Shown: positions 15,958-24,108, counted from the first letter of the stretch. The stretch: DNA of 24,938 nucleotides from Bacteroidota bacterium (GCA_023425865.1 JAFABV010000019.1:1-24938), one strand, 5' to 3'. Numbers and translations are program-made. The notes: generated by a model not told the origin, from the letters alone.

Positions 15958-16384
15958 GAAAAAGCTGTTGACAATATTGCTGATGACAGTCTTTCTTATC
16001 GGTGTGATAGGAATAGACATTCGCGCCCATTACTGCGGTGATGAGCTCAGCGCGCTTATGGTCAACGGACTACCCATACACTCGCCGGGCAACACAGCCA
16101 TGCCCGGCTGCGGCGAGGGCGACAGCTGCCCGCACTGCAAGAATCTTCATACACTTTATAAGATCAGCAACAACTACCACAAGGCCACGGTATTGCAGTT
16201 GCAACCCACGTTGAGCCTTGCCGACTGGTTTCACGGCGACCTGCCATGTGCCAGCATAGGCAGTTGGCTGCTACCACTTCCCGCCGTCGCCTTCTGCGAC
16301 GACACCCCGCAGGGTCCGCCATTAGGACGCCTTACCGGGGCAGTGATGCCATCCAGCGGATGGCGTGCCCCGCCTACCTTGTAG
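15956..16384 (+). CDS. Small secreted Cys/His protein, HYC_CC_PP-like
   Basis: This 142-residue protein has an N-terminal hydrophobic signal (MKKLLTILLMTVFLIGVIGI) and then the pattern HYCGDEL (25-31), CGEGDSCPHC (52-61, three cysteines and a histidine) and HTLYKISNNYHKA. This resembles the Bacteroidota HYC_CC_PP family: small exported proteins with an early HYC, a later cysteine pair and a C-terminal proline-rich end (here RAPPTL). In my recollection the family is often found next to heavy-metal RND pumps, as here. The residues fit soft-metal binding in the periplasm. Its function is not known. It is probably the first gene of the island; the pump gene follows after 317 bp. The assigned start leaves almost no leader. 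Confidence 0.8.
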   Translation: MKKLLTILLMTVFLIGVIGIDIRAHYCGDELSALMVNGLPIHSPGNTAMPGCGEGDSCPHCKNLHTLYKISNNYHKATVLQLQPTLSLADWFHGDLPCASIGSWLLPLPAVAFCDDTPQGPPLGRLTGAVMPSSGWRAPPTL

Positions 16385-16701
16385 TTTGATGATGAAAGCA
16401 TAAAGATGAAACGCAAGTGGGGTGTGCCCCATAAGTGTTGGCGGACAGAACAGTCGGGAAGACTATATCCATGCGCGGTTGGCGAGGTAATCGCCAGATG
16501 ATGAGCGTATCTCACGGCGTTGCCCGAGAGGCGGCAGCTCCCGATAGGAGGAGAAGACCGTGACACCACCGCCTGCCTGCCGGGCAGCCATACGCGTTGA
16601 CAGCCACCCCGCCTTTGTAGAGCCACGCACGCTTACTGTGACATCTTTATTTCTAAACACATTCGTGTAAAAACTTTAGTTACAACCCCAAACTCTATCT
16701 T
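16385..16701. other. GC-rich, structure-prone leader before the pump gene
   Basis: I find no credible gene in these 317 bases on either strand. The stretch has several self-complementary parts, such as TGGGG-TGTG-CCCCA at 16418-16431, CTGCCGGGCAG near 16580 and GGCGG/CCGCC pairings, then turns AT-rich in the last 60 bases. It could be a long 5' leader with regulatory structure; it matches no riboswitch class I can recognise. Confidence 0.35.
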
Positions 16702-19700
16702 ATGATCAACAAGATTATTGGGTACTTCCTGCACAACCGTATCATTACGTTCTTTGTGTTGGTAGCCATCATCTTGGGAGGTCTGGCCACAGCGCCCTTC
16801 GACTGGGACGGCGGACTCGTGCCGCGCGACCCCGTGGCTGTAGACGCTATCCCCGACATCGGTGACAATCAGCAAATCATTGCCACCGACTGGATGGGCC
16901 ACTCTCCCAAAGACATTCAAGAGCAGGTGACCTACCCGCTCACCACCGCCCTGATGGGCATTCCCGGCGTGAAAACCATCCGTTCGACATCCATGTTCGG
17001 CATGTCGTTTATCTATATTATCTTCAAGGAGGACGTGGAGTTCTACTGGAGCAGGTCGCGTATACTCGAGAAACTCAACTCACTGCCCACCGGACTCCTG
17101 CCCGAAGGCGTGAAGCCCGCCTTGGGTCCCGACGCCACCGCCTTGGGACAAATATTCTGGTACACCCTCGAAGGTCGCGACCCCAAGACCGGCAAACCCA
17201 CCGGCGGCTGGGACCCCGAGGAACTGCGTACCCTGCAAGACTACTACGTGCGCTACTCGCTCAGTGCCGCTGAGGGCGTGTCGGAGGTGGCCTCGGTAGG
17301 CGGTTTTGTGAAAGAATACCAGATCGACCTCGACCCCGACGCCATGCGCGCCTATGGCCTCAACCTGGTGCAGGTGATGCTCGCCGCCAAGAACTCGAAC
17401 ATCGACGTGGGCGCGGGCACCATGGAGATCAACAATGCCGAGTACCTCATCCGTGGCTTGGGCTATGTGAAGAAACTTGAAGACCTGGAGAATGCCACCA
17501 TCACCTCGCGCGACGGTATACCCGTGCGCATCAAGGACGTGGCGAAGGTGAGCTTCGGTCCCGGCGACCGCCGGGGCGGGCTCGACAAGGAAGGGCAGGA
17601 AGCCGTGGGCGGTGTCGTGGTGGCACGCTATGGCAGCAACCCCATGGAGGTGATCAACAACGTGAAGAAGCAGATAGAGACCCTTGAGGCGGGCATGCCC
17701 GAGAAGACCCTCAAAGACGGCACGGTGTCTAAAGTGACCGTGGTGCCCTTCTACGACCGCACCCAGCTCATCAAGGAGACCATCGGCACGTTGGAGAGTT
17801 CGCTCACCGACGAGGTGCTCATCTGTATCATCGTGGTGCTCATCCTCGTGCTCAACCTCCGGGCCTCGATAGTCATCGCCACCATGCTGCCCTTGGCCGT
17901 GCTCGCCACCTTTATGATCATGAAGCTCACGGGCGTAGAGGCCAACATCGTAGCGCTGTCGGGTATCGCCATCGCCATCGGTGTGATGGTAGACGTGGGC
18001 GTGGTGTTTATGGAGAACGTGGTGAGCAAACTAAAGGAGAATGGGAAAGACTCACGAGGCGAAGAGTTAGAGAAGATTATCCATCTGTCGGTATCAGAGG
18101 TGTCGTCGGCCATCATGACCGGCATGGGCACCACGGTGGTGAGCTTCCTGCCCGTGTTTGCCATGCAGGCCCAGGAAGGCAAGATGTTTCATCCGCTGGC
18201 CTTCACCAAGACCTTCGCCCTGATGTCGGCCTTGGTGCTCGGACTGGTGGTGCTGCCCACCCTGGCCTACTGGATATTCTCTCTCCGTCTGCCCCGCCGT
18301 TGGGCCATGAAGATATTCAAGGGTGGCAAGCAGGCAGAGCCCCGCAAGGTGAAGATTGGTCGCTGGCACGTCAGCACCCACCTGTTGCTCATGGCCGCCA
18401 TTGTGCTCATCGCCATCTACGTGCTCACCGACAAGTGGCTGCCCTTAGGCCCCGACAACGGCATCGTGATCAACATGCTCTTTGTGCTGGCCATCGTGGG
18501 CGTGGTGCTGGCCCTGCTCTGGGGCATCGTGGTGTGGTATGAAAAGATACTGCGCTGGTGCCTCGACAACCGCTGGAAATTCATGCTCCTGCCCATAGGC
18601 ACCCTTGTGGCCGGAATATTCATCTGGCGCAACACCGGCAGCGAGTTTATGCCCACCCTCGACGAGGGCACCTTCATGCTCATGCCCACCTCGATGCCCC
18701 ATAGCGGCGTGGAACAAAACCTGCGCTATGCCAAGCAACTCGACCAGCGCATCAAGCGCATACCCGAGGTGGAGTCGGCCGTGGGCAAGTGGGGACGCGC
18801 CGAGAGCGCCCTCGACCCCGCACCCATCCAGATGTATGAGGTGACCATCAACTACAAACCCGAGTATATGCTCGACGAGGACGGTCAGCGTGCCCGCTTC
18901 AAGACCGACGGCCACGGCCGCTTCGTGCTGAAGGGCGGCGGCGTCTACGACCCCTCCACCACCTTCCGCAACATCCCGCGCGACAGTCTGGTGCCGAGCA
19001 GCAACGGCGAATACTTCCGCCAGTGGCGCAAGAGCATCCGTACCGACGACGACATCTGGGCCGAGATCTCGGCAGCCACCCAGCTGCCAGGCCTCACCGG
19101 CAGTCCGAAGCTGCAGCCCATCGCTACGCGCCAGGTGATGCTCTCCACAGGCATGAGGGCCCCCATGGGCCTGAAGGTCTACGGCCCCGACCTGGAGTCG
19201 ATCGAGAAGGCGGGCCGACAGATGGAGAAAGCCCTCAAGGAGGTGAAGGACATCAACGCCGCCTCGGTCTACTACGACCGTGCCACCGGCGCGCCCTACA
19301 TCGAGATCACCCCCGACCGCGAGAAGCTGGGGCGCTACGGCATACAGATGGGCACCGTGCAGAGCGTCATCGAGACGGCCATCGGCGGCATGGCGGAGGG
19401 CAGCACCGTGGAAGGCCGCGAGCGCCACCCCATACGTGTGCGCTATGCCCGCGAGCTGCGCAACGACCCCGACGTGCTGCAAGGCATACTCGTGCCTGCC
19501 GCCGACGGCACACAGATACCCCTGGGGCAGCTGGCCACCTTCGACTTTGTGCGCGGCGCCACGATGATCAAATCCGAGAACACCTTCCTCGTGGGGTATA
19601 TCACCTTCGACAAGGCCAGCAGCACACATGCTGAGGTAGACGTGGTGAACAACGCCAAGAAGCACATCGACGACCTCGTGGCCGCTCACAAAATCGTGTT

Positions 19701-20388
19701 GCCTAAGGGCGTAAGCTATCAGTTTACAGGCACCTACGAGCAGCAGATACACGCCGCCAAGCGCCTGACCATCATCATACCCATCGCCCTGATGCTCATC
19801 TTGCTCATCCTCTACTTCCAGTTCAAGAGCGTCACCGCCTCGCTCATCCACTTCTCGGGTGTGTTCGTGGCCTTTGCCGGTGGCTTTATCCTGATGTGGC
19901 TGTACGGACAAGACTGGTTTCTCAACTTCGACATCGGCGGAGTGAACATGCGGGCGCTCTTTGGCATGGGCAACATCAACCTCAGCGTGGCCGTATGGGT
20001 GGGCTTCATCGCCCTCTTCGGCATCGCCACCGACGACGGTGTGCTCATGGGAACCTACATACACCAAACCTTCCTCGAAGACAAGCCCAATAGCCACGAG
20101 GCCATTCGCGAGGCCGTGGTGAAGGCAGGCAAGAAACGCGTGCGCCCGGCGGCGATGACCACGGCCACCACGCTGATAGCCCTGCTGCCCGTGCTCTCGT
20201 CGACAGGTAAAGGCGCCGACATCATGGTGCCCATGACTATCCCCACCTTCGGCGGCATGCTCATCCAGACCATGACCATGTTTGTGGTGCCTGTGTTCCA
20301 GTGCTGGTGGCGCGAGAACGCACTCAAGCGCGAAGAGCGCCGCGCCCGTGCCTTGACCCAAGACAACGTTTCACTCCCCAACACATAA
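16702..20388 (+). CDS. cusA: CusA-like heavy-metal RND efflux pump, likely Cu(I)/Ag(I)
   Basis: This 1228-residue inner-membrane proton antiporter would drive metal from the periplasm through a CusB adaptor and CusC channel. The start is MINKIIGYFLHNRIITF, with the HME-RND signatures AIPDIGDNQQII and YPLTTALMGIPGV. TM4 has GIAIAIGVMVDVGVVFMEN with the relay aspartate at 431. All three methionines of the E. coli CusA copper path appear to have counterparts: M661 (FMLMPTSMP), M711 (APIQMYEV) and M813 (RQVMLSTGM), which argues for monovalent copper or silver over zinc, cobalt or nickel. The relay glutamate 939 of CusA corresponds to D1111 (ATDDG), and lysine 984 to alanine 1150 (RVRPAAMT). The protein is about 180 residues longer than E. 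coli CusA, partly through a periplasmic insert near 725-790. It is followed by cusC with a 5-bp gap. Confidence 0.95.
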   Translation: MINKIIGYFLHNRIITFFVLVAIILGGLATAPFDWDGGLVPRDPVAVDAIPDIGDNQQIIATDWMGHSPKDIQEQVTYPLTTALMGIPGVKTIRSTSMFGMSFIYIIFKEDVEFYWSRSRILEKLNSLPTGLLPEGVKPALGPDATALGQIFWYTLEGRDPKTGKPTGGWDPEELRTLQDYYVRYSLSAAEGVSEVASVGGFVKEYQIDLDPDAMRAYGLNLVQVMLAAKNSNIDVGAGTMEINNAEYLIRGLGYVKKLEDLENATITSRDGIPVRIKDVAKVSFGPGDRRGGLDKEGQEAVGGVVVARYGSNPMEVINNVKKQIETLEAGMPEKTLKDGTVSKVTVVPFYDRTQLIKETIGTLESSLTDEVLICIIVVLILVLNLRASIVIATMLPLAVLATFMIMKLTGVEANIVALSGIAIAIGVMVDVGVVFMENVVSKLKENGKDSRGEELEKIIHLSVSEVSSAIMTGMGTTVVSFLPVFAMQAQEGKMFHPLAFTKTFALMSALVLGLVVLPTLAYWIFSLRLPRRWAMKIFKGGKQAEPRKVKIGRWHVSTHLLLMAAIVLIAIYVLTDKWLPLGPDNGIVINMLFVLAIVGVVLALLWGIVVWYEKILRWCLDNRWKFMLLPIGTLVAGIFIWRNTGSEFMPTLDEGTFMLMPTSMPHSGVEQNLRYAKQLDQRIKRIPEVESAVGKWGRAESALDPAPIQMYEVTINYKPEYMLDEDGQRARFKTDGHGRFVLKGGGVYDPSTTFRNIPRDSLVPSSNGEYFRQWRKSIRTDDDIWAEISAATQLPGLTGSPKLQPIATRQVMLSTGMRAPMGLKVYGPDLESIEKAGRQMEKALKEVKDINAASVYYDRATGAPYIEITPDREKLGRYGIQMGTVQSVIETAIGGMAEGSTVEGRERHPIRVRYARELRNDPDVLQGILVPAADGTQIPLGQLATFDFVRGATMIKSENTFLVGYITFDKASSTHAEVDVVNNAKKHIDDLVAAHKIVLPKGVSYQFTGTYEQQIHAAKRLTIIIPIALMLILLILYFQFKSVTASLIHFSGVFVAFAGGFILMWLYGQDWFLNFDIGGVNMRALFGMGNINLSVAVWVGFIALFGIATDDGVLMGTYIHQTFLEDKPNSHEAIREAVVKAGKKRVRPAAMTTATTLIALLPVLSSTGKGADIMVPMTIPTFGGMLIQTMTMFVVPVFQCWWRENALKREERRARALTQDNVSLPNT

Positions 20389-20393
20389 GTACA

Positions 20394-21710
20394 ATGAAAC
20401 ATACCTCTTGTATATATAGCATCGTGGCGCTGCTGCTGTGGGTGGCGGCACCCGCCACCTCGCGCGCCGAAGAGGCCGCCGACAGTCTGGTGACCTATAT
20501 CGCCGAGGCCATTCGCAACAATCCCGCCGTGATAGGTCAGTATCGCTCTTACCAGGCCATGGTGATGGAAGCCTGCGGCGAGGGACAGCTCAACGACCCC
20601 GAACTCTCGGTGAGCGCCTTCCCCTCGCCCATGCAGCATGTCAACGTGAAGCAGTATGCCACCTTCTCGGTGATGCAGATGTTTCCCTGGTTTGGCACGC
20701 TCAAGGCCGGGCGCCAAATCATGGAGCAGAAGGCAGAGGCCGCCTACCAGGAGTTTCGCGAGAACGGTATAGCCCTGGCCTTCGACGTGCAGAAGCAGTG
20801 GTACGACATACTCGCCGTGCAGGAGCAGGAGCGTGCCGTGCGCGAGAAGATACGCCTCATCGAAGACATACGCGAGGTCGCACTCTACCAGTATAAGTCG
20901 CCCTCGATGGCAAAGACTGCACGCATGAGCGACCAGCTGCGCTTGGAGACCGAGCAGGCGGCGCTCGAAGAGCAGGCGGCAAGCCTGGCCGACAAAGCCG
21001 CGCTGATGCGCCAGCAGTTCAACCTCACGCTGCACCGTAACCCCGACTCGCCATTGGTAATGCCCGACAGCATCACGCTGCGCCAGATGCCCGTGGTGGC
21101 GTGGGAGGAAATAGAGCGACTCGACCCACGACTCAATAAGCTGAACGCCCAGACCAAGGTATTCGATGCCCAGCAGGCAAAGGCGAAGGCCATGGGGATG
21201 CCCATGATCGGCGTGGGCGTGGAGTATATGCTCAACGGCAAGGTAGACATGCCCATGATGGCTGACATGAACGGTGACGACATGATCATGCCCATGGTCA
21301 AGATTACGCTGCCCATCTTCCGCCGCAAAACCAACGCCATGCGCAAGTCGGCACAGTTGGCCAAGGAGGCCGCGGCATTTGATTACAAGCGCCGCCAGGA
21401 TATTCTCCATGGACAGTATCTCTCCATTGCACAGCGTGTCGCCGACGAAATGCGCAAGCTCGAACTCTACGACAAGCAGACCGCCATACTCGACAACACC
21501 CTGAAGTTGATGCAGGCGGAATATGCCAATGGGGCCAGCTCGCTCACCGACATTCTCTCCACCACGCGGCAGGAGATAGACTACGCCCTGCAGCGCGCCA
21601 TGGCCAAGGCAAGGTATAACACGGCGGTGGCTGAGTATGAGAAGATGGCGTCGAAGTATGGACCCAGCCTCTTTGCCGAGCCCGCAGCCACTGCGGCCAA
21701 AGCCAAATGA
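20394..21710 (+). CDS. cusC: CusC-like outer-membrane efflux channel (TolC family)
   Basis: The ATG at 20394, five bases after the cusA stop, is chosen because a signal peptide begins there (MKHTSCIYSIVALLLWVAA...SRAEEA); an upstream in-frame ATG lies inside cusA. The 438-residue product has the TolC-family layout: two repeats of long helices (YIAEAIRNNPAVIGQYRSYQ; QKAEAAYQEFRENGIALAFDVQKQWYDILAVQEQER; later FDYKRRQDILHGQYLSIAQRVADEM) and strand segments. Length is normal. It would provide the outer-membrane exit duct of the pump. A methionine-rich stretch, residues 267-301, holds 11 methionines in 35 residues (GMPMIGVGVEYML, DMPMMADMNG, DMIMPMV), suiting Cu(I)/Ag(I). The short gap suggests translational coupling with cusA. 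Confidence 0.93.
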   Translation: MKHTSCIYSIVALLLWVAAPATSRAEEAADSLVTYIAEAIRNNPAVIGQYRSYQAMVMEACGEGQLNDPELSVSAFPSPMQHVNVKQYATFSVMQMFPWFGTLKAGRQIMEQKAEAAYQEFRENGIALAFDVQKQWYDILAVQEQERAVREKIRLIEDIREVALYQYKSPSMAKTARMSDQLRLETEQAALEEQAASLADKAALMRQQFNLTLHRNPDSPLVMPDSITLRQMPVVAWEEIERLDPRLNKLNAQTKVFDAQQAKAKAMGMPMIGVGVEYMLNGKVDMPMMADMNGDDMIMPMVKITLPIFRRKTNAMRKSAQLAKEAAAFDYKRRQDILHGQYLSIAQRVADEMRKLELYDKQTAILDNTLKLMQAEYANGASSLTDILSTTRQEIDYALQRAMAKARYNTAVAEYEKMASKYGPSLFAEPAATAAKAK

Positions 21711-21724
21711 CATGGGAATACGAA

Positions 21725-21757
21725 ATAGGAAGTGCCCACTGTGGGGATGTGTCCTAT
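21725..21757 (+). other. Stem-loop between cusC and cusB
   Basis: ATAGGA (21725-21730) pairs with TCCTAT (21752-21757), and CCCAC (21735-21739) with GTGGG (21741-21745), giving a two-part hairpin inside the 122-bp gap. There is no T-run, so it is not a simple terminator; it may mark an RNA processing or stability site. Confidence 0.35.
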
Positions 21758-21832
21758 GGTAATCATTTGCGGCGAAGTCATAAGCCGACGAGTACTTCGA
21801 CCGAGCAATAACAAAATTAGAACAACAAAACA

Positions 21833-23098
21833 ATGAGTAAGATAAAAGATTTTCTTAGCCGCAGAGACAGCAAGAGTATCGTCCTCGGCATCATCATCGG
21901 CGTCCTCGTTGTCGCCATTCCCCTGTGGCTACTGCGCCCGACGCACCAGCACGACGAGGCGGCGGTGCATGAAGAGCATGGCGCTACCACCTACACCTGC
22001 TCCATGCACCCCCAGATCAAGCAGGATAAGCCTGGCAAGTGCCCCATCTGCGGCATGGACCTCATCCCCGCGGGCTCTGCCCCCACCGCCACGTCGCACG
22101 ACGACAACACGGTGATGATGAGTCCTGAGGCGGTGGCCTTGGCCAATATCGAGACCGAGGTGGTGGGCGAAGGCGCCACACGCAAGGAGGTGCGTCTCTT
22201 TGGCAAGATACAGCCCGACGAGCGTTTGCAGCAGACCCAGACAGCCTATGTGGCCGGGCGCATAGAGCGACTGATGATCAATGCCGTGGGCGACAATGTG
22301 TCGAAAGGACAGACCTTGGCCGTGATCTATTCTCCCGAACTCTATAGTGCCGAGCAGGAACTGGTGGCCGCCTTAGGATTTCCCGAAGGGCCGCAGCGCA
22401 AGGCTCTCGTCGACGCTGCCGTGGAGAAATTGAGATTACTTAACATCACGCAAGCACAAATTAACGAAGTGATACGCAACAAGAAGGCCTCGCCTTACGT
22501 CTCCTTAAAAGCGAACACCTCGGGAACGGTGGTGGCGAAGAGCATCGCGCAGGGCGACTATGTCAACAAAGGGCAGCCGCTGCTGAAGATTGCCAACCTC
22601 TCACGCGTGTGGGCGGTGTTCCAGGCCTATGAGGGCGACCTGCCCTTCGTGCGTACTGGCGCCACGGTGCATTTCACCTCTGAGGCCATGCCGGGCAAGA
22701 CCTTCACGGGCACGGTGAGCTTCATCGACCCCTTGCTCGACGCCAAGACGCGCACGGCCGGCGTACGGGTGGTGATGGCCAACCCCGGGGGCATGTTTAA
22801 GCCCGAGATGATCATCACGGGCAATGCCACCGCCTCGCTGCCCCATACCGACGGCGCCATTGTGGTACCGAAATCGGCAGTGATGTGGACGGGCAAGCGC
22901 AGCGTGGTGTATGTGAAAGACGACACCGCCGAACAGCCCACCTTCGAACTACGTGAAGTAACGCTCGGCGCGAGTCTGCCCGATGCCTTCGTCATCGAAG
23001 ACGGACTGGCCGAAGGCGAGGAAATCGTTACCAACGGTGCCTTTGCCGTAGACGCCAGCGCACAGTTAGAGGGTAAGAAGAGCATGATGAACCGATAA
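21833..23098 (+). CDS. cusB: CusB-like periplasmic adaptor with heavy-metal-binding domain
   Basis: This 421-residue membrane-fusion protein would link the CusA pump to the CusC channel. One transmembrane anchor lies near residues 15-35 (SIVLGIIIGVLVVAIPLWLL), with no lipobox, then a His-rich linker (THQHDEAAVHEEHG). A short heavy-metal-binding domain follows (YTCSMHP at 54-60, CPICGMDLIP at 70-79). The rest is the adaptor body: GRIERLMINAVGDNVSKGQTLAVIYSPEL (lipoyl half-motif), an alpha-hairpin with EQELVAAL and a second lipoyl half (SGTVVAKSIAQGDYVNKGQPLLKIA). The beta-barrel part runs from VWAVFQAYEGD to the C-terminal VIEDGLAEGEEIVTNGAF. Length is usual. In many homologues the Cys-Met-His module is thought to receive periplasmic copper. 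It is the last pump gene, 122 bp after cusC. Confidence 0.95.
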   Translation: MSKIKDFLSRRDSKSIVLGIIIGVLVVAIPLWLLRPTHQHDEAAVHEEHGATTYTCSMHPQIKQDKPGKCPICGMDLIPAGSAPTATSHDDNTVMMSPEAVALANIETEVVGEGATRKEVRLFGKIQPDERLQQTQTAYVAGRIERLMINAVGDNVSKGQTLAVIYSPELYSAEQELVAALGFPEGPQRKALVDAAVEKLRLLNITQAQINEVIRNKKASPYVSLKANTSGTVVAKSIAQGDYVNKGQPLLKIANLSRVWAVFQAYEGDLPFVRTGATVHFTSEAMPGKTFTGTVSFIDPLLDAKTRTAGVRVVMANPGGMFKPEMIITGNATASLPHTDGAIVVPKSAVMWTGKRSVVYVKDDTAEQPTFELREVTLGASLPDAFVIEDGLAEGEEIVTNGAFAVDASAQLEGKKSMMNR

Positions 23099-23258
23099 AC
23101 GGCGCTCCAGCCTCGCCCTACACGGAGGGCAATGGGCAATGTCACCTTGTGGCTTGGCTGCCAGTTGCCTCTCCCTGAAGATTACCAAAATGGATCTACA
23201 TTTAGATTAAACATTAATACATTAGTACAACGGTTATTTATTAACAACATTTCAAATC

Positions 23259-23303
23259 CCTCCCTCCCCCGGCAGGATGGTATCGCCCTCTGCTTGAGGG
23301 AGG
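23259..23303 (+). other. Inverted repeat in the leader of the small HMA gene
   Basis: CCTCCCTC (23259-23266) can pair with GAGGGAGG (23296-23303), ending just before GGGAG at 23306-23310, the likely ribosome-binding site of the next gene. The rest of the 218-bp gap between cusB and this gene is AT-rich in the middle (23190-23255) and holds a near match to a -7 element (TACATTTA). Regulation of translation start is inference. Confidence 0.35.
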
Positions 23304-23316
23304 TTGGGAGAAACCA

Positions 23317-23652
23317 ATGATTATGAAGAAGATTATTTTTACCCTGGTTGCAGTGCTTGCCATGAGCGGTGCCGCACAAGCTAAGACAGTGAAGACAACC
23401 TTTAAAGTGGGTGGCGGATGCGACGACATGTGCAAGCCCCGCATTGAGGGAGCCGCTAAGAAAATAGACGGCGTAGTGTCGGCCAAGTGGAGTTCCAAGA
23501 CGCAGAAGCTCGCCTTGGTGTACGACAACAAGAAGACCAATGTGGTGAAGGTGGAGAAGGCCATCGCTGCCGTAGGCCACGATGCCGGTAACATCAAGGC
23601 CACCGATGCCGCATACAACAAGCTCCCCGGCTGCTGCAAGTATCGCAAATAA
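23317..23652 (+). CDS. Small secreted HMA-domain protein (copper-chaperone-like)
   Basis: This 111-residue protein has a signal peptide (MKKIIFTLVAVLAMSGAAQA after the first two residues) and one HMA domain, TTFKVGGGCDDMCKPRIEGA followed by IDGVVSAKWSS and VVKVEKAIAAVGHDAG. It ends in LPGCCKYRK, a tail I recall from periplasmic HMA proteins of this phylum. Cysteines 35 and 39 form CDDMC, one residue longer than the usual CxxC; together with C106 and C107 they could make a four-sulphur site. The likely role is to carry copper or silver in the periplasm, perhaps to CusB. It follows cusB after 218 bp and precedes a strong terminator. The ATG at 23317 is preferred over 23323 because GGGAG is better spaced from it; the difference is two residues. 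Confidence 0.9.
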   Translation: MIMKKIIFTLVAVLAMSGAAQAKTVKTTFKVGGGCDDMCKPRIEGAAKKIDGVVSAKWSSKTQKLALVYDNKKTNVVKVEKAIAAVGHDAGNIKATDAAYNKLPGCCKYRK

Positions 23653-23654
23653 TG

Positions 23655-23668
23655 CACACCATGGTGTG
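23655..23668. repeat. Perfect 14-bp palindrome CACACCATGGTGTG
   Basis: A perfect palindrome starting three bases after the stop codon of the HMA gene and before its terminator. No role can be assigned; it could be a protein-binding site or chance. Confidence 0.4.
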
Positions 23669-23697
23669 TCGCGTGAATAACCAGCGATTTCAACCGC

Positions 23698-23734
23698 AAG
23701 GGCACAAGGTCATCACGGCCTTGTGCCCTTTTTT
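23698..23734 (+). terminator. Rho-independent terminator of the metal-export island
   Basis: AAGGGCACAAGG (23698-23709) pairs perfectly with CCTTGTGCCCTT (23719-23730) across a 9-base loop, followed by more Ts. It is the strongest terminator in the window. Confidence 0.93.
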
Positions 23735-23778
23735 CTTGTCAGTCAACGCCACGTCCGCGTCTCCCCAAGGTTCTCCTA

Positions 23779-24046
23779 CCCCGAAGGGGTTGAACACTTG
23801 ATAGGGCAGGGTTGGCGCTTCGCGCCAACCCTGTCTAACCGTCGTACCGGATGTATAAGAACTCTGTAAGAGTTCAACATTTTTATGGTTTGTGGTCGGC
23901 CGATGCGTTGTCGGTAGTGGTAGCCTGTTGAACTCCTACAGAGTTCATCCATCCGGCGCGAGCTTAGACACGGTAGGCACGTCATGTCTCCCTGCGGTCG
24001 CCATGCCGCCCAACCGTGCCCTATCAAACGTTTATCCCCTTCGGGG
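23779..24046. repeat. Nested REP-like inverted repeat (about 270 bp)
   Basis: Small palindromes lie in mirror order around a centre near 23903. CCCCGAAGGGG (23779-23789) answers CCCCTTCGGGG (24036-24046). GATAGGGCAGGGTTGG (from 23800) answers CAACCGTGCCCTATC (to 24025). GAACTCTGTAAGAGTTC (23859-23875) answers GAACTCCTACAGAGTTC (23930-23946). CAGGGTTGGCGC/GCGCCAACCCTG (23807-23833) is a perfect 12-bp stem with a 3-base loop. No transposase gene is present. It resembles a REP/BIME or MITE-like unit. Confidence 0.8.
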
Positions 24047-24050
24047 AAAA

Positions 24051-24108
24051 CCAATGATTGTGAGAGAAAGCCAATAGATTATGAGAGAAAGCCAATGGAT
24101 TGTGAGGA
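24051..24108 (+). repeat. Three tandem copies of a 20-21 bp unit
   Basis: CCAATGATTGTGAGAGAAAG at 24051-24070 is repeated with small changes at 24071-24091 and, shortened, at 24092-24108. It directly adjoins the nested inverted repeat. Confidence 0.75.

Noticed and set aside
16231..16626. Minus-strand frame over the end of the HYC gene and the following gap
   Set aside because: Overlaps a convincing gene on the other strand and shows no domain or signal peptide.
18445..20361. Long open frame on the minus strand opposite cusA (about 640 codons)
   Set aside because: It is a shadow of the GC-rich cusA codons; it is His- and Gly-rich with no family motif, while the plus strand is an unmistakable pump.
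20301..20393. Upstream start for the CusC-like protein
   Set aside because: It lies within cusA and adds a basic, non-signal extension; the ATG at 20394 begins a proper signal peptide.
21765..21775. Promoter in the cusC-cusB gap (ATCATTTG)
   Set aside because: The first two bases of the -7 consensus are inverted and no -33 element is present; the hairpin is the better-supported feature there.
20055..21833. Long minus-strand open frame opposite the end of cusA and cusC
   Set aside because: Shadow frame; both plus-strand genes carry clear signal peptides and family motifs.
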